Source: Methylobacterium aquaticum
GTDB taxonomy: Bacteria > Pseudomonadota > Alphaproteobacteria > Rhizobiales > Beijerinckiaceae
Direction: 5' to 3'
Assembly: GCF_016804325.1 (NCBI RefSeq)
Contig: NZ_CP043627.1
Coordinates: 1,811,001-1,875,000 of the forward strand
Length of the DNA: 64,000 bases
The notes beneath the pieces were generated by a model, which saw nothing but the letters and a program-made list of their open reading frames with translations, ran no database searches and had not been told where the DNA came from. Shown here piece by piece: positions 40,490 through 49,687 of this stretch. A program made the position numbers and the translations under genes. Every line of letters starts with the position of its first letter. Position 1 is the stretch's first letter.

Positions 40490-41458
40490 TCAGCCCCTGG
40501 TGGCCGGCAGCCTGGCCTTCAGCGCCTCCCAGCCGTCGCGTAGCCCCAGATGACGCAGTCCCTCGAAGGGCCGGACCGCCGGCCGCTCGCCGCCCGGATG
40601 CACCACCACGGTGGCGGTGCGCCCGACGGTGAGGCGGTCGCGGTCGATGGCGGGATCGAGCGCGATCCGCACCGGCACGCGCTGGGCGAGGCGCACCCAG
40701 GCGAAGGTCGGGTTGACGTTGGCGAGGAGCGACGAGCCGGCGCTGCGCTCGCGGTCCTCGATGCCGGCGGCGATGCTCTCGACCGTGCCGGTCACGTCGT
40801 GGTCCTCGCCCATCAGCCGCACGGTGACCGGGTCGCCGGGATGGATGCGGTCGAGCTTCGTCTCCTCGAAATACCCCTGGACGTGCAGGGTGTCGCCGTC
40901 GACGAGCGCCATCACGGCCTTGCCGGTTCCGACATAGGCGCCGGGGCGCAGGTCGAGGTTGCTGATGCGGCCGTTGACGGAGGCGCGCACCTCGGAGCGG
41001 GCGAGATTGAGCTTGGCGAGGTCGCGGTCGGCGACCGCCTGGTCGTAGACGGCCCGGGCGCTCTGCTCGGCGGCGAGCGTCGCCTCGAGCTTCTGCTGCG
41101 ACACGACGTTGTCGCTGAGCTGGCGGTAGCGGGCGAGGTCGGCCTCGGCCTGGACCAGGTTCGCCTTGCGGCCCGCCACCACGGCCTCGGCCTGCCGGAG
41201 CGCCAGGGCGAAGCGGTCCGGATCGATGCGGAACAGCACGTCGCCGCGCTTGACCCGCTGGTTGTCGCGCACCTCGACGTCGCGCACGAGCCCCGAGACG
41301 TCGGGAGCGACGCCGACGACCTCCGCCCGCACCCGCCCGTCGCGGGTCCAGGGGGCTTCGAGGTAGTAGTCCCAGAGCGCCGTCCCGACCACGATGGCGA
41401 GCGCCAGCATGGCGGCGGTGACGGCGAAGCGGCCGAGGAAGGCGAGCGCGCGGGTCAT
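40490..41458 (-). CDS. HlyD/EmrA-type membrane fusion protein (AaeA-like)
   Basis: 322-residue periplasmic adaptor with one N-terminal membrane helix (LGRFAVTAAMLALAIVVGTAL). WTRDGRVRAEVVGVAPDVSG followed by LVRDVEVRDNQRVKRGDVLF is the first lipoyl half. A coiled-coil hairpin follows around residues 95-160, then the second lipoyl half (ASVNGRISNLDLRPGAYVGT) and a beta-barrel domain. It is last in the marR-FUSC-DUF1656-HlyD unit, the layout of aromatic-acid and drug efflux systems such as AaeXAB. Confidence 0.9.
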   Translation of the reverse strand: MTRALAFLGRFAVTAAMLALAIVVGTALWDYYLEAPWTRDGRVRAEVVGVAPDVSGLVRDVEVRDNQRVKRGDVLFRIDPDRFALALRQAEAVVAGRKANLVQAEADLARYRQLSDNVVSQQKLEATLAAEQSARAVYDQAVADRDLAKLNLARSEVRASVNGRISNLDLRPGAYVGTGKAVMALVDGDTLHVQGYFEETKLDRIHPGDPVTVRLMGEDHDVTGTVESIAAGIEDRERSAGSSLLANVNPTFAWVRLAQRVPVRIALDPAIDRDRLTVGRTATVVVHPGGERPAVRPFEGLRHLGLRDGWEALKARLPATRG

Positions 41459-41469
41459 GTCTCGGTTCT

Positions 41470-41673
41470 TCAGGTCAGGCGGCCGGCGAGCGACACGACG
41501 CCGCCGAGGCACACGAGGGTCAGGCAGAGGTCGAAGAGCGGCCGGTGCCAGACCAGCCGGTAGAGCCCCAGCGCCTCGATCAGACGGCGCAGGACGAGGC
41601 TGATCAGGACGGCGACGAGCGCCCAGAGCAGCAGGGCCGGCACGAAGACGCCGTAGAGGTCGATATCGGCCAT
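41470..41673 (-). CDS. DUF1656 small membrane protein (AaeX-like)
   Basis: 67 residues with two hydrophobic helices (VFVPALLLWALVAVLISLVL and the C-terminal one), the DUF1656/AaeX pattern, including the early ADIDLYGVFVPAL. Its ATG overlaps the FUSC stop codon (TGATG). In AaeXAB-like efflux operons this small protein always sits between the FUSC transporter and the adaptor; its precise role is not known. Confidence 0.88.
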   Translation of the reverse strand: MADIDLYGVFVPALLLWALVAVLISLVLRRLIEALGLYRLVWHRPLFDLCLTLVCLGGVVSLAGRLT

Positions 41674-43716
41674 CAGGCGGCCTCCCTCGCAAGCAGGACG
41701 CCGCCGGGGGGCGGCGCTTCGGGAAACAATGCCCGGCGCAGGCCCACGAGGCCGAGGAGCGCGTCGCGCCGGGCGTCACGGTCGTCCGCTGGTTCCGCCT
41801 CGATCCGGGCCAGCGCCGCGTCGATGCGGTCGCGCAGGGGGTCGGAGGCCGGGCCGCGGGGCCCCTCGTAATGGGCCGCCACCGCATCGAGGGCGTCGTC
41901 GAGGGTGGCGACCGCCCGGGGGCCAGGCCGTGGCGGGCGCGCCGCAGCGCGACGAGGTTCATCCCGATTCGTAAGGCCGCCAGGGTGTCGATCCGGGCGA
42001 GGTCGCTGTCGGGTCCGGCGGCCGCGAGCCGCGGCACCAGGAGGCCGAGGCGGTCGAGCATCAGGTGGGCGAAGGCGGTGCGGTCGCCGCGCCCGCGCCG
42101 GCGCGCCGCCCGGGCGAGGTCGGTCCGGCTCGCCGCCACCAGCCGGCGGGCGCCGTGCTCGGCCCCGACCGAGCGCACCAGCCGGGTCACCAGGGCGGCG
42201 AGCCAGATGCCGCCGACGAGAGCGATGCCCGAATTGACGTAGGCCCCGAATTCCGAGGTGTAGCGGTCCTGGATCGCCAGGAGCGCGTTGCCGTTGACGC
42301 CGAGCGCCAGCCCCACCGGCAGGGTTCTGGGGCTGGTCATCAGCAGGCCGCACAGGATCAGCGCCGGGGCCAGCACCAGGGCGAGGCTGACGAAATCGTG
42401 GACCAGCGGCATCACGCCGAACAGGAGCCCGCCGATCGCGACCGCGGCGATGCCGGTCCAGGTGGCGAAGCTCAGGATCGCCGGGGCCGGATCGTCCTGG
42501 GTCGCGAACAGGCAGCACAACACCGCGCCCATCATCGCCGCGGTGGCGCCGTCGGGCCAGGCGGTGGCGATCCACACCGCCACGCAGGCGACGATGCCCA
42601 GGAACACCCCGAGGGCGGAGCGCAACGCCATGGCGTGGTCGCGGTGGCGCGGCGCCCGGCCGCCGAATTCGCCGGCGAAGGCCAGCGGCCCGCGCAAGGA
42701 CCCGTCGCCGCGGGCGATGCCGTCCTGGAGCGCCCGGCAATCCCGGCCGATCGCCACCAATTCGCGCAGGCGGTCGATCAGGCTCGCACGGACCAGGGCG
42801 ATCCAGGATTCCCGAGACGAGGGGCGGGCGGGGAGCGGGCGGTCGGCGGCCTCGATGCGGGCCAGGAGCGCGTCGGCCTCGGTGGCCGGCGCGCCTTTCG
42901 CCGACCACGCCTCGACATCGGCGAGGAGGCCGCGCAGCTCCGGCGTGAGGCCGACAGGCCGTCGAGCGCCGCGATCCGGTCGGCCAGGGAGGAGAGGACC
43001 GGAAGCAGCATCAGCATCCGGCCGCGCAGGAGCTGGACGAGCGGCACCGCCCGGCTCTGGGCCGAGGTGTCGTAGGCGAGATGGGTCGAGAGGGCGTCGA
43101 TCTCGGCGGCCTCGGCGGCCAGCCGCAGGCGCCGGGCCCGGAGGGACGGCGCCTCGCCGCCGCCCGAGAGCACGTCGCCGGTCCAGCGGCCGGCCTCGCT
43201 GAGCCAGGCGTCGATCCGCGCCGCGACGACCGGCCCGACCGGCTCGGGGAGAACGAGGCTCGCCACCAGGGAGGCGCAGAGGATGCCGAGGGTGATCTCC
43301 TCGGCCCGCGACACCGCGGTGTCGAAGATGGTCTGCGGCGCCGTCACCGCCGGGAAGCCGATCAGCGCCGCGGTGTAGCCGGCGAGCATGAACAGGTAGG
43401 CCCGCGGCGTGCGGTCGAGGAGCGAGAGGTAGAGGCAGCCGGCGGTCCAGAGCGCGAGCGCCAGGGTCAGCACCTCCGGGGCGTTGACGAGCGGCGGGAC
43501 CATCACGACCGCGGCCGTGACGCCGATCAGCGTGCCGACCACCCGGTACAGGGCCTTCGAGCGCGTGGCGCCCGACAGCGGCTGCATGGTGATGTAGACG
43601 GTCGCCATCGCCCAGTACGGCCGCGGCAGGTCGATCCACAGGGCGATGCCGAGGGCCAGCAGCGCCGCGCCGCTGATCTTGAGGGCGAACAGCCATTGGC
43701 GCCAGCCGGGCAGCAT
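41673..43716 (-). pseudogene. FUSC-family inner-membrane efflux transporter (AaeB-like), two frameshifts
   Basis: Three frame segments together cover a complete FUSC/AaeB protein. Segment 1 (43716 to about 42960) holds the first membrane block, ending near SLADRIAALDGL. Segment 2 (about 42955-41925) holds the second, with WIATAWPDGATAAMMGAVLC and LALGVNGNALLAIQDRYTS. Segment 3 runs VATLDDALDAVAAHYEGPRG to the end. The total is 2,044 bases, two short of 682 codons. Single missing bases near 42953 (CTGTC, expected CTGGTC) and near 41920 (five C, expected six) restore 681 residues. The start overlaps the marR stop as TGATG. Confidence 0.86.
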
Positions 43717-44183
43717 CACGGGGATTCTCCGGCGCCGCCGGTAAGGCCCGCGCCGCGCGCTCCCGCGGCCTGGAGCGCGCGCAGGACCTTCGAGGTCGCG
43801 AGCAGGTCGCCGTCGCCGACATCGGCGAAGACGGCGTCCCGGAGAGCGTCGAACCGCGCCTCGATGGCGGCGGCCCGGGCCCGGCCCTCGTCCGTCAGGT
43901 GCAGGACCTTGGCGCGGCGGTCGGTCGGGTCCTCCCGGCGGGTGACGAGGCCGGCCTCGCAGAGCTGGTCGAGGACGCGTACCAGGCTCGGCCCCTCGAC
44001 GCCGAGCGCGTCGGCCAGGGTCGTCTGGCGCAGGTCGCCGCCGCGCCGCCCGATCAGCAGGAGCGGCAGGGCGGTCGCCTCGGTCAGCCCGTAGGCGGTC
44101 ACGACCTCGTCGGCGGCCCGGCGCCAGACGCGCCCGGCCTGGAGCAGGGTGAGGGTGAGGGATTGCAGCAGGTCGCGTCGCAT
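43716..44183 (-). CDS. MarR-family repressor of the efflux operon
   Basis: 155 residues with a winged helix-turn-helix: VTAYGLTEATALPLLLIGRR, then LADALGVEGPSLVRVLDQLC as recognition region and the wing LVTRREDPTDRRAKVLHLTD. It leads the FUSC-DUF1656-HlyD unit and likely represses it until an aromatic or phenolic ligand binds. The C-terminus extends in a Gly/Ala-rich tail. The 155-bp gap upstream should hold the promoter. Confidence 0.88.
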   Translation of the reverse strand: MRRDLLQSLTLTLLQAGRVWRRAADEVVTAYGLTEATALPLLLIGRRGGDLRQTTLADALGVEGPSLVRVLDQLCEAGLVTRREDPTDRRAKVLHLTDEGRARAAAIEARFDALRDAVFADVGDGDLLATSKVLRALQAAGARGAGLTGGAGESP

Positions 44184-44338
44184 CGCCGTCGCGCTTCGGC
44201 AAGAGCCGATGATTGATCGGCCTCATAGATAGGATGCTAACGATCGGGGCGGAAGCGTGGGAGGCGCGGGGCGGTCATGCGCCGGACGATGCGAACTCCG
44301 CTGCACGCGACGATGCGGGGCCGGTGAGGTTGGCGTGG

Positions 44339-44707
44339 CTACCGCTTGGCGGCCGCGTCGCGGTCGGGGGTCCAGTCGATCTCGACCACGGTCACGCCGT
44401 CCTGGCGGTTGTAGCGCAGGGCGGTGTGGCGCATCGCCCGCAGGGCCGCGGCATCCTCGGCCCGGGGGCATTGGACGGGGTCGTGGGCGCGGTGGGTCCG
44501 GTCGAGCATGCTCCCGAAGGCGGCGTCGAGCGCCGGCATGGCCGCGACGGTCGAGAACGGAGCCGACAGGTAGACCGTGCGGGAGGGGCCGCGGGCGAGG
44601 CAGTAGCGCCAATCGGCGGCGGCCGGGGTGGCGGCCAGGGCGAGCCCGGTCGCGGCGCCGAAGGCCGCAACCTTCAGGACCGCGGCGCTCTGAAGCGGGA
44701 GTCTCAT
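44339..44707 (-). CDS. small secreted protein of unknown function
   Basis: 122 residues. The N-terminus LKVAAFGAATGLALAATPAA ending AAADW is a clear signal peptide. The mature part has two cysteines (YCLARG, VQCPRAE) that could form a disulfide. No family recognised. Separated from the marR gene by 155 bp and read in the same direction. Confidence 0.6.
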   Translation of the reverse strand: MRLPLQSAAVLKVAAFGAATGLALAATPAAADWRYCLARGPSRTVYLSAPFSTVAAMPALDAAFGSMLDRTHRAHDPVQCPRAEDAAALRAMRHTALRYNRQDGVTVVEIDWTPDRDAAAKR

Positions 44708-44773
44708 CGAATCGGGGATCTCGGAACGGGCCTCGGGGCCGTCCCGATGCGCGGCGCTTTACGGCGTCAGCAA

Positions 44774-44807
44774 GGCGCAGAGGTCAACGAGGCGCAGAGG
44801 CCAACGA
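44774..44807 (+). repeat. 17-bp tandem repeat, two units
   Basis: GGCGCAGAGGTCAACGA followed by GGCGCAGAGGCCAACGA, one base different, with the start of a third unit (GGCGAAGG). It lies in the short gap between two small minus-strand genes. Possibly a slipped-strand product; no role apparent. Confidence 0.6.
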
Positions 44808-44833
44808 GGCGAAGGGCCGGCACGATGGCGGGC

Positions 44834-45067
44834 TCAGACCAGGGCCGCGCCCTCGGCCTCCGCGGTATCGAGGCTCAGGCTCCAGACCCGGGCGCCGTTC
44901 TCGGCGACGAGCCAGGCCTCTCCGGTCCGGTCGCAGAAGATTTCGTCGGCCCGTCCGAGCACGCGGGCGGCGGCGTGGCGCACGCTCGGCGCCTCGATCG
45001 GCAAGCCGTGAGGCGACTGGGTCTCGTTGCGGTCGCGGGAGATGGAGAGCAGGCGGTAGACGGGCAT
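44834..45067 (-). CDS. hypothetical protein
   Basis: 77 residues from the ATG at 45067, ending EGAALV. Contains GEAWLVAENGARVWSLSLDT, which could be a small beta-rich fold. No family or motif recognised. The frame is open upstream to 45286, but that portion lies in a region without coding character. Confidence 0.4.
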   Translation of the reverse strand: MPVYRLLSISRDRNETQSPHGLPIEAPSVRHAAARVLGRADEIFCDRTGEAWLVAENGARVWSLSLDTAEAEGAALV

Positions 45068-45454
45068 GGCGAGCGAACTCCGGAAGACGGCGGGGATCTG
45101 GCGATCCCGGATGTCTGGGGTGATCGGCGGCTGCCTTTTAGTGTCGAACCGGTCCTCCCGACCCATCCCGGCCGGATGCATCGGGGTCTCGGCTGCGGCG
45201 GGTTCGAAGACCCGCGGGCTTGTCGCTGCGTTCGCCCGGAGGCGACGTTGGGTAACCCCTTCTATCCGGAATCCGGGACCGTTCAAGAGTTGACTCCCAA
45301 ATATGTCCCCTTAGGGCAGCGCGTCGCGCGATCGGGGCGGCCGTTGACAGGCCTCCTCTCCTCGCCAAAGGGGAGGGGACAGTGCCTGCATCGTCGCGGC
45401 CTCGATCTCGGGACGACGCGTCGATCCGCCGGCACGCGGGGGAGAACGGACACG
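45068..45454. other. intergenic region between divergent genes
   Basis: 387 bp between the small unknown gene and the sugar kinase. Several frames are open but none has a plausible start or protein. A weak CTCCTCTCC/GGGGAGGGG inverted repeat lies around 45353-45380. Nothing else stood out. Confidence 0.5.
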
Positions 45455-46375
45455 ATGGCAACCAGGGTCGCCTGCATCGGCGAGTGCATGATGGAGCTGT
45501 CGGAGCGGCCCGACGGCAGCCTGCTGCGCGGCTACGGCGGCGATACGCTGAACACCGCCCTCTACCTCGCCCGGCTCGGCGTCGCGGTCGATTACGTGAC
45601 GGCGCTCGGCGACGATCCGTGGAGCGAGGAGATGCTGGCGGCCTGGGCCGCCGAGGGAATCGGCACCGGCCGGGTCCGGCGCCTGCCCGGGCGGATGCCG
45701 GGGCTCTACATCATCCGCACCGACGAAAACGGCGAGCGCAGCTTCCATTACTGGCGCGACAGCGCCGCCGCCCGCGACCTGTTTTCCGGCCCCGGCGCCG
45801 CCGAGACCCGCGCCGCCCTGGCCGGCTACGACCTGGTCTACGCGTCGGGGATCAGCCTGTCGCTCTACGGCGAGACCGGGCGGGCGGCTTTGGCCGAGAC
45901 CTGCCGGGCCGTCCAGGCGAAGGGCGGGCGGGTCGCCTTCGACACCAATTACCGGCCCCGCGGCTGGCCCGACAAGGCGAAGGCGCAAGCCGCCTTCCGC
46001 GACGCGATGGCGGCGGCCGACCTGATCTTCGCCTCCACGGAAGACCTCGACTGGCTGTACGGGCCGGACGGCGAGGAGGAGGTTTTGCGCCATCGCGGCC
46101 GCTGCGAGATCGTGCTGAAGGGCGGCGGCTCGCCGCCGAGCGTGCGGGTGCTCGCCGGGACCGAGGACGTCACGGTGCCGGCCCCGGCCGTGGACGCGAT
46201 CGTCGACACCACCGCGGCGGGCGACAGCTTCGCGGCGGCCTACATGGCGGCGCGGCTTGCCGGCCGCCCGCCCGCCGAGGCCGCGTCTCACGGCCACCGC
46301 CTCGCCGGAACCGTGATCGGCCATCGCGGCGCCGTGATCCCCCGGTCGGCGATGCCCGATCTGCCCCTCGCTTAA
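45455..46375 (+). CDS. kdgK: PfkB-family sugar kinase, probably 2-keto-3-deoxygluconate kinase
   Basis: 306-residue ribokinase-fold enzyme. ACIGECMMELSERPDGSLLR followed by GYGGDTLNTALYLARLG is the sugar-binding N-terminus of KdgK, and DTTAAGDSFAAAYMAARLAG is the PfkB signature with the catalytic aspartate in AAGDSF. It would phosphorylate 2-keto-3-deoxygluconate to KDPG, the substrate of the eda product encoded 15 bp downstream. The pair forms the lower part of uronate or Entner-Doudoroff metabolism. Confidence 0.88.
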   Translation: MATRVACIGECMMELSERPDGSLLRGYGGDTLNTALYLARLGVAVDYVTALGDDPWSEEMLAAWAAEGIGTGRVRRLPGRMPGLYIIRTDENGERSFHYWRDSAAARDLFSGPGAAETRAALAGYDLVYASGISLSLYGETGRAALAETCRAVQAKGGRVAFDTNYRPRGWPDKAKAQAAFRDAMAAADLIFASTEDLDWLYGPDGEEEVLRHRGRCEIVLKGGGSPPSVRVLAGTEDVTVPAPAVDAIVDTTAAGDSFAAAYMAARLAGRPPAEAASHGHRLAGTVIGHRGAVIPRSAMPDLPLA

Positions 46376-46390
46376 AAAAGGGACGCCCTC

Positions 46391-47035
46391 ATGACCACCG
46401 AATCCCGCAGCCAGCGCCTCGACGCGCTGCTCGCCGCCTCCCCGGTGATCCCGGTCATCACCGTGCCGGAACTCGCCCATGCGGTGCCGCTGGCCCGCGC
46501 CCTGGTGGCCGGCGGCATCACCACGCTGGAGATCACCCTGCGCACCCCGGTGGCGCGGGACGCCGCGAAGGCGATCATGGCGGAGGTGCCCGAGGCGGTG
46601 GTGGGCCTCGGCACGGTGCTCACGCCGGCCGACCTCGAGACCGCCCACGCGCTCGGCGCCCGCTTCGCGCTCAGCCCCGGGGCGACGCCGGACCTCCTGC
46701 GGGCGGCGGCCGCCAGCGACATGGTGTTCATGCCCGGCATCGCCACGCCCTCCGACCTGATGCAGGTGCTCGCCGCCGGCTTCACGGTGGCGAAGTTCTT
46801 CCCGGCGGTGCCGGCGGGCGGCATGGCGGCGCTCAAGGCGCTCGGCGGACCCTTCCCGCAGGCCCGGTTCTGCCCGACCGGCGGGATCGGCGAGGCCGAC
46901 GCCAAGGCCTGGCTGGCGCTCCCGAACGTCGCGGCGGTGGGCGGCTCGTGGCTGGCGCCGGAAGCCGAGATCCGCGCCGGCAATTTCTCCGCCATTACCG
47001 AGCGGGCCCGCCGCACCCTCGCGGCGCTTCGGTAA
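46391..47035 (+). CDS. eda: 2-keto-3-deoxy-6-phosphogluconate aldolase
   Basis: 214-residue class I aldolase that splits KDPG into pyruvate and glyceraldehyde-3-phosphate. The Glu in TTLEITLRTPVA (about residue 45) and the Schiff-base Lys in FTVAKFFPAVPAGG (about 134) are present, with CPTGGIGEADAKAWLA after it. Length is normal. It directly follows the kdgK-like gene, which should provide its substrate. Confidence 0.94.
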   Translation: MTTESRSQRLDALLAASPVIPVITVPELAHAVPLARALVAGGITTLEITLRTPVARDAAKAIMAEVPEAVVGLGTVLTPADLETAHALGARFALSPGATPDLLRAAAASDMVFMPGIATPSDLMQVLAAGFTVAKFFPAVPAGGMAALKALGGPFPQARFCPTGGIGEADAKAWLALPNVAAVGGSWLAPEAEIRAGNFSAITERARRTLAALR

Positions 47036-47242
47036 CAGACCGGAAACGTGCCCGCCCCGCCACGGTGTGGCGCGGGCACAACGCCGCCTTCGCAACCGCG
47101 AAGCTTGGCCGGATTTAAGCTTGGCTTTGGACCGTGGGCGTTTACGGCTTGGCTATTGGTTCCGCCGTACGGTGCTGGTCGCGTTCGCACCGTCTTCGCT
47201 CCGCGCGTCCCCGTCCAAGCTGTCCTTAGCCAAGAGGCTTTC

Positions 47243-47875
47243 ATGCGCCGCTTCGTTCCCGCCCTGGCCGGGCTGGTCTGCGCCGTCACCGCCTGGGCGG
47301 CGCCCGCCGCCGCCTACGAGATCGACCCGCTCACCCGCCAGCCCCTCGACCAGCCGCTCGCCGTCACGGTGCGCTCCGCCGCCCCGGCGGCCGCGGCCGT
47401 CGATCCCCTCGACGCCTCGGTGCCGAAGCTGAGCCCGATCCCGCGCGAGACGGTGGCCTATTCCGGCCCCTACGGCGCCGGCACCATCGTGGTCTCCACC
47501 GCCGAGCGCCGCCTGTACTACGTGCTCGGCAACGGCCAGGCCCTGCGCTACGGCGTCGGCGTCGGCCGCCCGGGCTTCACCTGGAACGGCGTGCAGACCA
47601 TCTCGATGAAGCGCGAGTGGCCCGATTGGCGCCCGCCGGCCCAGATGATCCGCCGCCGGCCCGACCTGCCGCGCTACATGAAGGGCGGCCCGGAGAACCC
47701 GCTCGGCGCCCGCGCGATGTATCTCGGCGGCTCGCTCTACCGCATCCACGGCTCCAACGAGCCCGAGACCATCGGCACCGCCGTCTCCTCCGGCTGCATC
47801 CGGATGACCAACGACGACGTGATGGACCTGTACACCCGCGCCAAGGTGGGCACGAAGGTGATCGTGCAGCGCTGA
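47243..47875 (+). CDS. L,D-transpeptidase (YkuD domain)
   Basis: 210 residues with a signal peptide (VPALAGLVCAVTAWAAPAAA). The YkuD catalytic motif is RIHGSNEPETIGTAVSSGCI followed by RM, giving the conserved His and the nucleophile Cys in SSGCIRM. Family members make 3-3 peptidoglycan cross-links or attach proteins to peptidoglycan in the periplasm. ATG 47243 is chosen because the open frame upstream to 47048 lacks secretion features. A strong terminator follows. Confidence 0.92.
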   Translation: MRRFVPALAGLVCAVTAWAAPAAAYEIDPLTRQPLDQPLAVTVRSAAPAAAAVDPLDASVPKLSPIPRETVAYSGPYGAGTIVVSTAERRLYYVLGNGQALRYGVGVGRPGFTWNGVQTISMKREWPDWRPPAQMIRRRPDLPRYMKGGPENPLGARAMYLGGSLYRIHGSNEPETIGTAVSSGCIRMTNDDVMDLYTRAKVGTKVIVQR

Positions 47876-47900
47876 TCGAAGCGCAGGGTTCACCTCGATG

Positions 47901-47929
47901 AAAAAGGCCGGCCCTGTGCCGGCCTTTTT
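47901..47929 (+). terminator. intrinsic terminator after the L,D-transpeptidase gene
   Basis: AAAAAGGCCGGC and GCCGGCCTTTTT are perfect 12-base arms around a five-base loop, ending in a T-run, 25 bp past the stop codon. The symmetric A/T ends mean it could work in both directions. The clearest Rho-independent terminator in the window. Confidence 0.9.
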
Positions 47930-48358
47930 CATGGTCATGTGTCTGATAGTCTCGATTGTATGGCGCGGGTTTCCCTGCTGCGCAGGGCTGTCCGGGGACA
48001 ATTTCATTAAAAATCAAAGCGCGGGATCCCCTCTCCCGTGTGGGAGAGGGGAGGCGCGCCACTCCTGTACCGGGACAGTCCCCGCAGAGGGGGGAGGGGT
48101 GAAAGCGCCAGCCTTCCGAACGGCTTAGACTCCCCTCACCGCCCCAGCTCCACCGGCCTCCTCACAAGCGTGCGGCCCGACAGCCGTGAGCGGTTGCGGC
48201 GGTCCTGCACCGTGCGGCGTCTCCCCCTGCCTGCCGACGCCCCACTCCGGCGGGAATTCCGTCCGAAGCGGCGCCCCGTCGAAATACGGCCGGCCGGTCT
48301 TGCGCTATGCAGAGAAGACTCTTGCTGCATCGGGCGGGAATCGGAGAAGAAGACCCTC
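47930..48358. other. intergenic region upstream of the TPR gene
   Basis: About 430 bp with no credible gene. It holds an AT-richer patch (47935-48015) and a CCCTCTCCC/GGGAGAGGG hairpin near 48030-48051. The TPR gene promoter is presumably here. Confidence 0.45.
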
Positions 48359-49678
48359 ATGGCCCACCATGATCGCCGCGGCCTTCCGGTCTCGACCCGC
48401 TCCGACCGCGCCGCCGAGCATTATCGCGCGGGCATCGACCTCCTGCTCGCCGCCTGGCCGGGCGCCGGGGAGGCGCTCAACGCGGCGATCGCGGCCGATC
48501 CGACCTTCGCCCTGGCCCATGCCGCCCGGGCCCGCCTGCACGCGATGCGCTCCGAATCGGCGGCGGCGCGGGCGAGCATCACCAGGGCGGCGGAGTGCGT
48601 GGCGCAGACCGGCACCGAGCGCGAGCGCAGCCATGTCGCGGTCTTGTCGCTGGCGATCGACGGCCGGTCGGAGCCGGCCTTGGCGCGGGCGCTCGCCCAT
48701 CTCGATTCGTGGCCGCGGGACGCCCTGATCCTTTCGCTGCCGCTCGGCGCCTTCGGGCTCCTCGCCTTCTCGGGCCGGCCCGACCACGACCAGGCCCGGG
48801 TCGATCTCTGCGAGCGCCACGCCCACGCCTACGAGGCCGACGACTGGTGGTTCGGCGTGTCCCGCGGCTGGGCCCATACCGAGAACGGTGCGGTGGCCCG
48901 CGGACGGGCGCTCACCGAGCACGGTTTCTCGTTGCGGCGCGAGAACGCCAACGGGGCGCATGCCCTGTCGCACGCCCTGTTCGAGGACGGGGCCGGGACC
49001 GAGGCCGAGGCGCTGATCGCCGGCTGGCTGCCGGGTTACGACCGCGCCGGCATCCTGCACGGCCACATCGCCTGGCACGCGGCCCTGGCGGCCCTGGAGC
49101 GCGGCGACCCGGAAGGCGCGCTGGCCCTCCATGCCGAGCACGTCCGGCCCACGGTGACGGCAGGCCTGTCGCTCAACGTGATCACCGACACGGTGTCGCT
49201 GCTCTGGCGCCTGAACGCCTATGGGCACGCGGTCCCGGCCGGCCTGTGGGACGAGGTCCGGGCCTACGCCGCCCCGTACTTCACCAAGGCCGGCTTCGGC
49301 TTCGCCGACGCGCATATGGGCCTGCTCGCCGCCGCGACCGGGGACCGCGCCGCAGCCGAAGCCCGGATCGACGCGCTGACCGGCCTCGTCGAGGCGGGCA
49401 CCCTGGCGGCGGGCGAGGTGGTGCCGGCGATCTGCCGCGCCGCCTTGGCCTTCGCCGACGGGGACGACGCGCTCTGCGTGCGGATCCTCGAACCCGTCGC
49501 GGGTGAGGTCGTGCGCATCGGCGGCAGCGGGGCGCAGCGCGAGGTGATCGAGGACACGCTCCTCGTCGCCCTGATGCGCGCCGGCGAAACGAGCAAGGCC
49601 CGCGCGCTCCTCGATACCCGCCTGCACCGCCGCCCCTCGCCGCGCGACGCGCGCTGGCGGGCCCGGATCACCGCCTGA
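48359..49678 (+). CDS. TPR-repeat protein, TTC38-like
   Basis: 439-residue soluble protein of helical repeats. Segments such as LNAAIAADPTFALAHAARAR, RGWAHTENGAVARGRALTEH and GIRRA-like helices around NANGAHALSHALFEDG resemble the tetratricopeptide-repeat 38 family, a conserved group of unknown biochemical role. No signal peptide. It is followed 9 bp later by an MFS transporter gene, so the two are probably co-transcribed. Confidence 0.78.
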   Translation: MAHHDRRGLPVSTRSDRAAEHYRAGIDLLLAAWPGAGEALNAAIAADPTFALAHAARARLHAMRSESAAARASITRAAECVAQTGTERERSHVAVLSLAIDGRSEPALARALAHLDSWPRDALILSLPLGAFGLLAFSGRPDHDQARVDLCERHAHAYEADDWWFGVSRGWAHTENGAVARGRALTEHGFSLRRENANGAHALSHALFEDGAGTEAEALIAGWLPGYDRAGILHGHIAWHAALAALERGDPEGALALHAEHVRPTVTAGLSLNVITDTVSLLWRLNAYGHAVPAGLWDEVRAYAAPYFTKAGFGFADAHMGLLAAATGDRAAAEARIDALTGLVEAGTLAAGEVVPAICRAALAFADGDDALCVRILEPVAGEVVRIGGSGAQREVIEDTLLVALMRAGETSKARALLDTRLHRRPSPRDARWRARITA

Positions 49679-49687
49679 GAGCCACCG